DNA of 35,174 bases from JAZDOK01 sp043798715 (GTDB lineage Bacteria; Vulcanimicrobiota; JAZDOK01): positions 1-35,174 of the forward strand of contig JAZDOK010000083.1 of the NCBI GenBank assembly GCA_043798715.1. The letters run 5' to 3'. The notes under the pieces were generated by a model. The model was not told where the DNA came from and searched no databases. It was given only the letters and a program-made list of their open reading frames with translations. The position numbers and the translations under genes were made by a program. Position 1 is the stretch's first letter. Every line of letters begins with the position of its first letter. Shown one piece after another: positions 1 through 7,587 of the stretch.

Positions 1-131
1 TTATGAGTATCTACAGGACGCTCAAGTTGAGAGGCCACAACCCGCTTTCCACCATTGTGCAGGCGATCGCTCATTATGTTCAATACGGAGAATTACCTCC
101 TTTGCCGGAACCCATCACTTCACATGGCTAA
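1..131 (+). CDS. C-terminal end of a transposase, probably IS66-like (partial)
   Basis: The frame beginning at base 3 is open from the window edge to a TAA at 129-131. It reads as a short tail with the motif TLKLRGHNPL, then a helix, then GELPPLPEP. From memory this is the usual end of IS66-type DDE transposases (a TLK-RG-NP segment, then a QLPPLP tail). Only about 42 residues are visible, with no catalytic motif and no terminal inverted repeat, so family assignment is tentative. It ends 13 bases before the convergent lipoprotein gene. Confidence 0.5.
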   Translation, partial: MSIYRTLKLRGHNPLSTIVQAIAHYVQYGELPPLPEPITSHG

Positions 132-144
132 ATTGTTACAAGTC

Positions 145-1365
145 CTATTGTTTGTCATAAACGGATTCCGGAATGACATGATCCAGCAGGATCGTTTGAT
201 CAAGCTGGTAGGTCGGAGTTGGAAACATCGGAGGCGCCAGTTGACCAGCGGGATTGGGTTTCGCGTACCAGGCATAATCGGAAACGACGGCCCTCCGCTG
301 CCTTATCTGGCTCCGGGAGACATTGAGAACCAAAAGATCTGTTGCTATCGCGATGGGACCGTGGTACCAGTACTGGATGTTAGAAAGAGCCTGCGGGACC
401 GTGTCTTCGTTAACCTGAAAATGAGTGGCCACTCCCAGCCGGGGATTGGTCTGGCTGAGGATGTAGCCAAAAGCCAGTTCCGGGGTATGGGATGATTCCT
501 GGACATCCTGGGCTTGTTTCAGCGCTCTGGGATAGTTGGGATCGGCGGTGGAGGTAAAGTGGCCGTTCTTCATCGCCCAGACATCCGGCGGCACGACCAT
601 TTCATGGATCAAGACATCCACATTTTTGGCATGAGCAATCAGATAATCATTGGGCTTGGTATCGCCGCTGAAGACCATGGACATATTATTCCATTCCAGT
701 TTATAGCTTACGGAGCCGTTCCTGGTGTGCACTGCCGGGAAATAGGTGATTTTTACACCGTTTTTATCATAGGCGACACCCTCGGTTTTCCAGTCCAATT
801 CATGTACGTCAATATCATAACCGTCATTCCCGGGCCCGTAACCGGTCGATTCAAAACTGAAGCTTAAAACATGCCACTTCATCAGTTTTTTAAGATTGTC
901 ACACCAGGCCTGAGTCCCTTCTGACGCGTCATTGCCCGTTGGGCCCCAGACCTGGAGGGGCGTCTTGCGATCATTGCTGGGTCCAAAACAATACATTGTG
1001 ATTAGATCGCTGGTATGATCCCCATGCAGATGGGTGAGGAACACCTTGTCCATGCGGGAATATGGTATCCCCAGCGCAACATACTTGGCCGACACGCCGG
1101 AGCCCATGTCAAACATAAAATATTCTTTGTTGCCCAATTCAACATAAATACTGTTGCATTCCTGTGCCAATCGCGGAAGAAAGGATGTCCCGACAAAAGT
1201 GATCCTCATCTCATCCGCGGCCAGCTCCTCCCCGGGGTAGAAAGGATCGTACGACGGTTCGGTGTATACCGAACTTGCATTTGATTTGGCACATCCAGTT
1301 AGAAGGAAAGAAATGAAAATCAAGCAAATAAAGAGAATGACCTGCGCTTCCTGACGATGCTTCAT
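145..1365 (-). CDS. Metallo-beta-lactamase-fold lipoprotein
   Basis: This 406-residue protein starts at an ATG preceded by a strong GGAGGGG Shine-Dalgarno. The N-terminus is a lipoprotein signal: a charged start, a hydrophobic core, and lipobox LLTGC with the lipidated Cys at about residue 25. It should therefore be membrane anchored outside the cytoplasm. The metal-binding motif HLHGDH (His112, His114, Asp116, His117) and a later SGDTKPND segment mark an MBL-fold hydrolase of the RNase Z/arylsulfatase-like branch. The long insert after the motif and the LIHEMVVPP segment recall the GntH-type subgroup named after guanitoxin biosynthesis, but no other such genes are nearby, so the substrate is unknown. 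It faces away from the kinase gene and appears to stand alone. Confidence 0.8.
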   Translation of the reverse strand: MKHRQEAQVILFICLIFISFLLTGCAKSNASSVYTEPSYDPFYPGEELAADEMRITFVGTSFLPRLAQECNSIYVELGNKEYFMFDMGSGVSAKYVALGIPYSRMDKVFLTHLHGDHTSDLITMYCFGPSNDRKTPLQVWGPTGNDASEGTQAWCDNLKKLMKWHVLSFSFESTGYGPGNDGYDIDVHELDWKTEGVAYDKNGVKITYFPAVHTRNGSVSYKLEWNNMSMVFSGDTKPNDYLIAHAKNVDVLIHEMVVPPDVWAMKNGHFTSTADPNYPRALKQAQDVQESSHTPELAFGYILSQTNPRLGVATHFQVNEDTVPQALSNIQYWYHGPIAIATDLLVLNVSRSQIRQRRAVVSDYAWYAKPNPAGQLAPPMFPTPTYQLDQTILLDHVIPESVYDKQ

Positions 1366-1506
1366 AATTGCCCCTCCTGAGTTAAATTGCCCTTTATCAT
1401 TCGTATTCGAAAAATATAGGCCTGAATGACTTCTAGATGCATCGGGCCTTTCCTTCTCATATCACGAATCCGTACGCAGAATTTTCCTTAAGTCCGCACC
1501 GCATTA
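1366..1506. other. Upstream spacer of the lipoprotein gene
   Basis: This is the first part of the 312-bp gap between two divergent genes. I see no convincing ORF. A weak AGGCC/GGCCT inverted repeat with a loop of more than 20 bases lies near 1420-1452. No clean promoter for the minus-strand lipoprotein gene could be picked by eye. The rest of the gap holds the two tandem promoters listed separately. Confidence 0.4.
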
Positions 1507-1535
1507 TTGACACGGCCCGCGCCTTCGCCTATAGT
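1507..1535 (+). promoter_or_regulatory. Sigma70-type promoter P1 upstream of the kinase gene
   Basis: A perfect -35 box TTGACA (1507-1512), a 17-base spacer and TATAGT (1530-1535) form a near-consensus promoter. Transcription would start near 1542 and read towards the kinase, giving a leader of about 135 bases. Confidence 0.65.
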
Positions 1536-1627
1536 GAAAGTATCAAGACTTTGCAAAAAGAGCGGAGGAAGCGAATCAACCGTCGCCGAAAAGGTTATTC
1601 CGGAGTAGCGTCGGCATAATTTTTGCA

Positions 1628-1656
1628 TTGACAAGAAAGACTCTTGAAGGTAGAAT
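1628..1656 (+). promoter_or_regulatory. Sigma70-type promoter P2 immediately upstream of the kinase gene
   Basis: TTGACA (1628-1633), a 17-base spacer and TAGAAT (1651-1656) form a second near-consensus promoter. The expected start near 1663 leaves a leader of only about 15 bases before the TTG start at 1678, and that leader contains the GAGG ribosome site. Confidence 0.7.
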
Positions 1657-1677
1657 CCCAAGAGAGGTTATTATAAA

Positions 1678-4600
1678 TTGGGTACGATTTATATCGGCAG
1701 ATACAAGGTCATCGAGGAGATAGGCCGCGGCGGCATGGGGATCGTCTATAGAGGCGAAGACCCGGCACTGGAGCGGATTGTAGCCATCAAGGTTCTGCCG
1801 CCAAAGAAGCTCTCCCAGAAGCAGGCCCTCCAGCGATTTCTCCGCGAGGCCCGCGTCTCGGCCCGCCTCGACCATCCCCACGTGATCAAAATATTCGACA
1901 TCGGGGAAGAGGAAGGCATCTACCACATCGTCATGGAGTACGTCTCGGGCAAGACCCTGCGCGAACTCATCGAGACGCGCGCCTCCATTGATGTCGGCGA
2001 GATGAGCCGCTTTCTATCCCAGATCTGCTCGGCACTTGAGTACGCCCATGCCCAGAAGATCGTGCACCGCGATATAAAGCCTGAGAACATCATGGTCTCA
2101 CAGTCGGGCCAGGCTAAGATCATGGATTTCGGCCTGGCTTGCCTGGAAGACCGGCACTCCCTGACCGATGCGGGCATGGTCATGGGAACCATCGCCTATT
2201 TTTCTCCGGAGCAGGCCCGGGGCGAAATGGTGGATCACCGCTCCGACATCTATTCCCTGGGAGTCATGCTCTTCGAGATGCTGACGGGACGTCTGCCTTT
2301 CGAGGCCACCAACCCTTCCGAAATGATCCAGAAGCATCTAAGCGCCACTCCCCTTTCGCCCAGGATGTACAACCGAAAGATCCCGGAATATCTGGAGACC
2401 ATAACCTTAAAGGCCCTCAAGAAGAGCCCTGATGACCGCTATCAGAACGTAGGCGAAATCATCCTGGAACTGGAAAATGCGGTGAAGGCCTCTTCCCCGG
2501 CTTCCTCCGCGCCTCCCACCGAGCCCCCCGGGAAGACGGAGAAGAAGGGAAGGCTATCGCTCTCCATAGACGGAATTCGCATGTCTCCTCCTCCGGAGCC
2601 GGAAGCTCCCTCCTCTCCTATCGCGGACGAGCGCGTCGGACACATCCTCGACAAGCTGAAAAAGGACAAGGTCATCATGTCCCAGATCAAGGAGGGGGAG
2701 GACTCCATGGTGGCGCCGCCCCAGGTCCTGGTCTGCCTCAAGTGCGGTTTTGAGAACGAAGGCAGCCGAAAGTATTGCAGCGAGTGCGGGGGGCTGCTCA
2801 CGCCCTCGTACTTCGTCGTCACCCGGGAGGCCGCAGCCCACAACGAGATGGGAGTGCGCTATTTCCAGGAGGAGAAGACCGACGAGGCCGTCCAGGAGTT
2901 TCCGCAGGCGGTCAGCCGCGATCCCGATCTGGTCGAGTCTCACCTTAATCTGGGACGTATATATCTGGAGCGGGAACAGTTGGAGGAGGCGCGCCAGGAG
3001 TTCCTGGAAGTGGTGCGTATTGAGCCCCTTAATTCCGAACCGCACCGCTACCTGGCTGAAATTTTCCGCCGTCAGGATCTGAAGGAACAGGCGATTGCGG
3101 AGTACATCCGCGCCCTGAAGCTCTCCCCGGGCGATGTCATGATCCGCTGCCAACTCGGCTTTCTCTATTTCCAGACGGGGCAGCTCCCACGGGCGGTCGA
3201 TGAGTATCGGGCCGTGCTGGCCCGCGATCCCTCCAATATAGAGGCCCACCTTCAACTGGGATTCATCTATGCCAGCCAGTCCCGCCTTGATGAGGCCATC
3301 GAGGCGTTCGAGTGGGTGGTCACCTATGATCCCAGGAATGAACAGGCATACCAATGGCTGGGAAATCTCCATGCCCAGAAAAATAATTATTCCCAGGCTG
3401 AAAAATCATACCAGAAGGCCCTGGGATTAAAACCGGACGATCCCGCGACCCACGCCCATCTGGGCACCCTCTACGAAAAGCACAACCGGAAAGAACAGGC
3501 CATGCGGGAGCTCCAGCAGGCCCTGGATCTGGATCCCGGAAATCTTGAGGCCCGGCAGCGCCTGGCTGATGTCTATATCAAGGCCCGCCAGCCCGATCGG
3601 GCCATCCAGGAGCTGGAGGAAGTCCTCAAGTTCCACCCGCAGAATTCGACCGCGCACCACCAGCTCGGCGAGCTGTATCTTGGGAAGAACCAGCTGGACC
3701 AGGCGCTCCTGCACTTCGAACGCACCGTAAACCTGGAGCCGTCCAGCGCTGATACTCACAACAAGCTGGGCCGCCTCTATTTGAAGAAGGATTACAACGA
3801 GCTTTCGATTCAGGAATACCAGGCGGCCGTCTCCCTCGACCCGGCCAATCCGGACTACCACGAGGACCTGGGCATGGCCTACTACCTTAAACAGAACTAC
3901 GATCAGGCCATCGCCGAAATCAAGAAGGCGGCCACCCTGAACAGCCCCAACATGGACTATCACAAGGCGCTCGGGGTAATGTACGAGGAGACAGGGAGGG
4001 TGGACGAGGCCATCAAGGAATACCAGAAGCTTCTTGAGCAGAATCCGGAAGATTCTCTGACGCACGGCCTCATGGGGAAGGCCTATGCCCGGCAGGGTCT
4101 GCTCAACATGGCCATTTACGAGTATCAGAAGGCGCTTGAGCTCAACCCTCTCTCCAACCTCATGCACATCTACATGGGGCAGGCCTACAGCCAGGCCGGG
4201 AAAGCGGACCTGGCCATCGAGGCCTTCAGGAAGGCCATCGAGCGCTCCCCGGGGGGCAATGGGCCGGAGGGGCGGAGCGTTCAGGGGAAGGCCTACCGCG
4301 ATCTTGGTATGGTTTACTTCGAGGCCGGTGAGAACGAAAAATCTTTGGAGATCCTGAGGACGGCCGAGAAGCTCATTCCGGATGACGCCAGGACTCTCCA
4401 CTTCCTGGGAAAAGTTTTTTTAAGGAAGAATGAATTCGAGAAGGCCCGGCACAGCCTGACCCGGGCGCTTACCATCGAGCCGCAGAATGCGGCCGTCCTG
4501 GTGGACATGAGCCTTCTCTTCGAGCGGATCGGGGAGATCCCCCTGGCCCTCAAAGCGGCGGAGAAGGCCCTCGTGCTCCAGCCGAACCGGCCTGAGCACT

Positions 4601-4944
4601 ACGCGCTCATGGGACGCCTCATGTCCAAATACAACCGTATGGAAGACGCCGTCGTCCTCATGGAGCGGGCCATCGGTATGGCAACTCCGGGGAGCGAAGA
4701 TCCTTACCGCCACCAGCTCGGGCTCATCTTTGCCCTCCAGAAAATCTGGGATCGGGCGGCGGTAGAATTCCAGAAGGCCCTGGAACTGAACGAAGAGCAG
4801 TGGGTGTATCACCGCGATCTCGCCAGGGTCCTCAAGGAAAGCGGGGCGCGCAAGGAGGCCCAGAGCCACTTTGAGCGCGCTATGGAACTGGTTGGAGATG
4901 AGGCGCCTGCCAGGCGGCTCCGGGAGGAACTTCGCCGCCTGTAG
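1678..4944 (+). CDS. Hanks-type Ser/Thr protein kinase with zinc ribbon and long TPR array
   Basis: This 1088-residue protein begins at TTG 1678, which is required because the kinase domain starts at once with GRYKVIEEIGRGGMG. AGAGAGG lies upstream. The kinase domain (about 8-270) shows the Gly-rich loop, VAIK (Lys38), HRDIKPEN (Asp132) and DFG (Asp150), so it should be active. A Pro/Ser-rich linker follows, then a CxxC-x10-CxxC zinc ribbon (Cys353, 356, 367, 370). From about 385 to the end are roughly 19-20 TPRs. There is no transmembrane segment, so it is probably a soluble kinase whose TPR array recruits partners or substrates. The two promoters upstream suggest substantial or dual control. 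The M48 protease follows after 70 bases and may be co-transcribed. Confidence 0.93.
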   Translation: MGTIYIGRYKVIEEIGRGGMGIVYRGEDPALERIVAIKVLPPKKLSQKQALQRFLREARVSARLDHPHVIKIFDIGEEEGIYHIVMEYVSGKTLRELIETRASIDVGEMSRFLSQICSALEYAHAQKIVHRDIKPENIMVSQSGQAKIMDFGLACLEDRHSLTDAGMVMGTIAYFSPEQARGEMVDHRSDIYSLGVMLFEMLTGRLPFEATNPSEMIQKHLSATPLSPRMYNRKIPEYLETITLKALKKSPDDRYQNVGEIILELENAVKASSPASSAPPTEPPGKTEKKGRLSLSIDGIRMSPPPEPEAPSSPIADERVGHILDKLKKDKVIMSQIKEGEDSMVAPPQVLVCLKCGFENEGSRKYCSECGGLLTPSYFVVTREAAAHNEMGVRYFQEEKTDEAVQEFPQAVSRDPDLVESHLNLGRIYLEREQLEEARQEFLEVVRIEPLNSEPHRYLAEIFRRQDLKEQAIAEYIRALKLSPGDVMIRCQLGFLYFQTGQLPRAVDEYRAVLARDPSNIEAHLQLGFIYASQSRLDEAIEAFEWVVTYDPRNEQAYQWLGNLHAQKNNYSQAEKSYQKALGLKPDDPATHAHLGTLYEKHNRKEQAMRELQQALDLDPGNLEARQRLADVYIKARQPDRAIQELEEVLKFHPQNSTAHHQLGELYLGKNQLDQALLHFERTVNLEPSSADTHNKLGRLYLKKDYNELSIQEYQAAVSLDPANPDYHEDLGMAYYLKQNYDQAIAEIKKAATLNSPNMDYHKALGVMYEETGRVDEAIKEYQKLLEQNPEDSLTHGLMGKAYARQGLLNMAIYEYQKALELNPLSNLMHIYMGQAYSQAGKADLAIEAFRKAIERSPGGNGPEGRSVQGKAYRDLGMVYFEAGENEKSLEILRTAEKLIPDDARTLHFLGKVFLRKNEFEKARHSLTRALTIEPQNAAVLVDMSLLFERIGEIPLALKAAEKALVLQPNRPEHYALMGRLMSKYNRMEDAVVLMERAIGMATPGSEDPYRHQLGLIFALQKIWDRAAVEFQKALELNEEQWVYHRDLARVLKESGARKEAQSHFERAMELVGDEAPARRLREELRRL

Positions 4945-5014
4945 GCATTGATTCCATGTCGCAAAAACTGATGAATGGACCGGAAGCGACAAGATGCTTC
5001 AGGAGGCCAACAAG

Positions 5015-5818
5015 ATGGAAATTTCTCATGGAAGACTCCTTAAGGCTGTGGTTCCGGCTCTTCTTTTCTTTTTCAGCCTCGGCCTTTCCGCCGGGCTCTT
5101 TGCCCAGGAGGCAAAGTCTCTGCTCATCTCAACCCAGCAGGAAATCCAGATCGGGCGGGAGGCCTCGCAGCGTTTTGAGAAGCAGTACGGCCTATACACC
5201 GACCCCGCGGCGCTTTCCCGGGTAGGGAACCTTGCCCGGCGCCTGGTTTCCGTTTGTGACAGAAAGACCATTTCCTATACCTTCAAGATCGCCAACAGCG
5301 ATGAATTCAATGCCTGCGCCTTTCCCGGCGGCTTCATCTACGTAAATAAGGGAGTGCTCAAGGAACTGAATGACGGAGAGCTGGCCTTTATTCTGGGGCA
5401 TGAATTGGCACATGTCTGCCGTCGCCATTCAGTGAAACAGATAGAGAAGAACCTGGTGACAGGCGGCCTTCTCACCCTTATCGCCTCCATCGTTAACAAA
5501 GGCCGCCTGAACGAGGGGACCGTCAACACCATCACGGCCATCAACACGGTCATCCAGAGCAGCTACAGCCGGGAGGACGAACGGCAGGCCGACCAGGACA
5601 GCCTCCGCTATCTCAAGCTGGCGGGGATTCACCCGGCCTGGGGGGTGAGCGCACTAAAGAAGATGCAGAAGAAAAGCGGCGGGATGCCCGGGTTTCTAAA
5701 CACCCTGATCGGGAGCCACCCGATGCCGGATGAGCGGGTCCGTGACGCAGAGGGAACCTGCCGGGCGCTCGGCTTCGATCCGGCGACACCGACCGAAATC
5801 TACCTCCCCAAGCCGTAG
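5015..5818 (+). CDS. M48-family zinc metalloprotease, exported
   Basis: An ATG at 5015 is preferred over the upstream in-frame ATG at 4994, because a perfect AGGAGG (5001-5006) sits 8 bases before it. This gives 267 residues. The first 30 or so form a signal peptide with a hydrophobic core and a likely cut after LFAQ. The catalytic motif HELAH (His129, Glu130, His133) and the downstream SREDERQAD segment (third ligand Glu189) are complete, as is the preceding NACAFPGGFIYVNKG segment typical of BepA/LoiP-type M48 proteases. A periplasmic or membrane-associated quality-control protease is likely. It has no TPR domain of its own, unlike BepA. It follows the kinase-TPR gene in the same direction. 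Confidence 0.9.
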   Translation: MEISHGRLLKAVVPALLFFFSLGLSAGLFAQEAKSLLISTQQEIQIGREASQRFEKQYGLYTDPAALSRVGNLARRLVSVCDRKTISYTFKIANSDEFNACAFPGGFIYVNKGVLKELNDGELAFILGHELAHVCRRHSVKQIEKNLVTGGLLTLIASIVNKGRLNEGTVNTITAINTVIQSSYSREDERQADQDSLRYLKLAGIHPAWGVSALKKMQKKSGGMPGFLNTLIGSHPMPDERVRDAEGTCRALGFDPATPTEIYLPKP

Positions 5819-5974
5819 TCGTTGAGCGGCAGGATGCTGCCAGGTTTCTTCTCATGTTCCCTTTTGGAGAGTTTGCCGTATTCCGCGATCAGACGGTTCG
5901 CCTTGAGAAAGGTTTTGAGATCACGACGCAGAATACGAACCTGTTCGGCAAGTAGGATGAAAGGGGATAAAAAA

Positions 5975-6550
5975 ATGGAGAAAACGATGATTATGGAAAA
6001 GATGGCCTCTCACTGGTGGGTTCTTCTTATTCGGGGGATTGCCGCCTTGATCTTCGGCCTTATGACTATTGCCTGGCCCGGCGTCAGCCTTGCGATTCTG
6101 ATTATTTTCTTTGGGGCCTACAGCCTGGTGGACGGAATTTTCGCCGCAGGAGCCGCATTCTCAAGAAGCGGGGGAGTCAGATGGGGTTTCCTCCTGGAAG
6201 GAATAGTCGGCATCCTCATCGGCCTGATCACCTTTTTCCTGCCGGGAATGACCGCCATCATGCTGCTCGTCATGATCGCCGTATGGGCGATTCTTACCGG
6301 CATTCTTGAGATTGTCGCCGGTTTCTCGCTGAAACAGTCCATCGCCAACGAATGGCTCCTCATCCTGGGAGGGATTCTATCCATTATCTTCGGGGGGTTT
6401 CTTCTGATGCGTCCTTTTGCAGGCGCCGTAGCTGTGGCCTTGATTATCGGCGTTTATGCGGTCGTCTTTGGAGCGGTGCTGGTCGGACTCGCCTTCGAAC
6501 TCAAAGGGTTACAGCACGGGATAAAGCATGCTTCGTCCACCCCGGCTTAA
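5975..6550 (+). CDS. HdeD-family multi-pass membrane protein
   Basis: The start at ATG 5975 is chosen for the AGGGG ribosome site 8 bases upstream and because the 191-residue product matches the usual HdeD length. An upstream in-frame extension to 5822 has no such site. The protein has about six hydrophobic helices, with the family pattern WWVLLIRGIAALIFGL near the start and repeated G-I-L/F-G turns between helix pairs. HdeD proteins are small inner-membrane proteins linked to acid resistance in enterobacteria; their biochemical role is unclear. The 156 bases before it hold no convincing gene, so it may have its own promoter. Confidence 0.85.
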   Translation: MEKTMIMEKMASHWWVLLIRGIAALIFGLMTIAWPGVSLAILIIFFGAYSLVDGIFAAGAAFSRSGGVRWGFLLEGIVGILIGLITFFLPGMTAIMLLVMIAVWAILTGILEIVAGFSLKQSIANEWLLILGGILSIIFGGFLLMRPFAGAVAVALIIGVYAVVFGAVLVGLAFELKGLQHGIKHASSTPA

Positions 6551-6560
6551 AATAAAAACA

Positions 6561-6590
6561 GTTTGAATATTACTGCGCCGCTTTTCAAAC
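6561..6590. terminator. Possible hairpin between convergent genes
   Basis: GTTTGAA (6561-6567) and TTCAAAC (6584-6590) form a perfect 7-bp stem with a 16-base loop. They lie between the end of the HdeD gene and the stop of the convergent glycosylase gene. The long loop and absence of a T-run make terminator function uncertain. Confidence 0.3.
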
Positions 6591-6926
6591 GTGCAGAAGG
6601 CACTCGCAGGGCTTTTCTTTCAGAATTATCTTTTGTTCCCTGATGGTGTTGATGAAAATATTTTGACTGCCCGAACCGGTTGCCAATCGTTTATCAAGCG
6701 GGGTGTGATGAGAATAACCGCGCCGGGTAAATTCCTGTATCAAAGCCTCGTGCCTTAAATACAGCGCTCTTTGTTTGCCCACCCATCGCAGTGTTTCCGG
6801 ATGATGCGAATATCCTCCTTTTGTGTTGTGCCTGGTTAAAATGTTCCAAAGTCCGTGAAGTTCCCGATGCTCGGCGAGCAAATGCTTCCGGCACAGGTGC
6901 TTTGGATGTATGTCCCATACACGCAT
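6585..6926 (-). CDS. Pyrimidine-dimer DNA glycosylase (Pyr_excise / endonuclease V type)
   Basis: This 113-residue protein starts MRVWDIHP, the conserved N-terminus of the DenV-like pyrimidine-dimer glycosylase family. It continues with the LLAEHRELHG and ETLRWVGK segments that mark this family. In T4 DenV the N-terminal residue acts as the nucleophile after Met removal; here residue 2 is Arg, as in many bacterial relatives. The expected role is excision of UV-induced pyrimidine dimers in base-excision repair. Its ATG lies one base after the stop of the upstream TspO-like gene, so the two should be translationally coupled. The C-terminal 25 residues are less family-like. Confidence 0.8.
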   Translation of the reverse strand: MRVWDIHPKHLCRKHLLAEHRELHGLWNILTRHNTKGGYSHHPETLRWVGKQRALYLRHEALIQEFTRRGYSHHTPLDKRLATGSGSQNIFINTIREQKIILKEKPCECLLHV

Positions 6927-6927
6927 A

Positions 6928-7326
6928 TTACCGGCGATTAATACATGTGATGGTCAATTGCAAGACCGTCGCGAACGAAACCCAGAGCAGATACGGAATT
7001 TGGATGTACGCAATCCAGCGGGCATGCGGCCAGATGGCAATCATCGCCCAGACAAGAGTGCCAAGGACGAGCAGGATATCTATCGCCGCGAAAAGATTAT
7101 TTTTCAGCACGAATTGCAAAGGCGTAAAAGCAAAATTGAAAATGAGATTAAGAATAAATGGCAAAGCAACCACGAAAGCAATTTGTTTTTGCCACGCCAT
7201 TAGAAATACTTTACCAAAAGAAACAGCTATCAAAACATAAAGGAATGTCCACACCGGCCTAAAAAGCCAGGAGGGCGGCGACCATGAGGGTTTGACAAGC
7301 TGCGAGTACCAGTTGTATGCGTTCAT
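6928..7326 (-). CDS. Short TspO/MBR-family membrane protein
   Basis: This 132-residue protein opens with WYSQLVKPSWSPP and then PVWTFLYVLIA, the conserved loop and second helix of TspO/MBR proteins. It keeps the PYLLWVSFATVLQ segment near the end. The classical family of about 150-165 residues has an extra first helix before the WY-KP loop. That helix is absent here, leaving four hydrophobic segments. TspO proteins bind porphyrins and act in stress and tetrapyrrole control. The start is ATG 7326 with only a weak TGAGG about 13 bases upstream. The gene lies just downstream of the truncated tRNA-Ser copy on the same strand, so the integrative element has separated it from the intact tRNA. Confidence 0.8.
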   Translation of the reverse strand: MNAYNWYSQLVKPSWSPPSWLFRPVWTFLYVLIAVSFGKVFLMAWQKQIAFVVALPFILNLIFNFAFTPLQFVLKNNLFAAIDILLVLGTLVWAMIAIWPHARWIAYIQIPYLLWVSFATVLQLTITCINRR

Positions 7327-7362
7327 ATTTATTTAAGTGCCTCAGAACCGCTTCCGGTGCGT

Positions 7363-7445
7363 CTGGCGGAGAGGGAGGGATTCGAACCCCCGGAGGACTC
7401 GCGCCCTCAACGGTTTTCAAGACCGCCGCTATCGACCACTCAGCC
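7363..7445 (-). pseudogene. Truncated tRNA-Ser copy (left attachment site)
   Basis: This sequence matches the intact tRNA-Ser(UGA) at 16105-16187 in 82 of 83 positions, from the encoded CCA through the T arm, variable arm and anticodon arm to the D arm. The mismatch is A7438 against G16180. Beyond 7445 the 5' acceptor strand GGAGAGG is replaced by unrelated bases, so the acceptor stem cannot pair, and the tRNA promoter is absent. The copy is best read as the attachment-site duplicate made by integration. Confidence 0.88.
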
Positions 7446-7487
7446 TAGAGCCGCATCACCACAGGTTTTCTGCCTTTTCCTTTTGCT

Positions 7488-7504
7488 TCAGGAGCAACGG
7501 TTTC
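7488..7504 (+). repeat. 17-bp repeat inside left end of the element (candidate integrase arm site)
   Basis: TCAGGAGCAACGGTTTC here is identical to 16006-16022. It lies 43 bases inside the left attachment core. The same sequence near both ends of an integrative element suggests an arm-type integrase site; this is inference. Confidence 0.6.
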
Positions 7505-7518
7505 ACCTTCTGAAAAGC

Positions 7519-7537
7519 GCTTCCGTCACCCCTGAAA
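7519..7537 (+). repeat. 19-bp imperfect repeat 3' of the MuF-like gene
   Basis: This begins GCTTCCGTCA and matches 16 of 19 positions with 8430-8448. The pair brackets the AT-rich gene at 7588-8409 in direct orientation, which could mark the edges of an inserted cassette. Confidence 0.4.
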
Positions 7538-7587
7538 GCATCTTAACCGCAGAGAGGAAAAGTCCTTCTTTTCAGTTATAAAAATAA

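Noticed and set aside
1437..1619. 60-aa plus-strand frame upstream of the kinase gene
   Set aside because: It overlaps promoter P1, lacks a ribosome site and has no coding-like composition.
5819..5974. Minus-strand open frame of about 46 codons reading like a protein (AEQVRILRRDLKTFLKANRL)
   Set aside because: It has no start codon or ribosome site and stops inside the end of the M48 gene. It may be a gene relic, but nothing else supports it.
7364..7453. Second functional tRNA-Ser
   Set aside because: The 5' acceptor strand is missing and there is no promoter, so it cannot fold as a tRNA.
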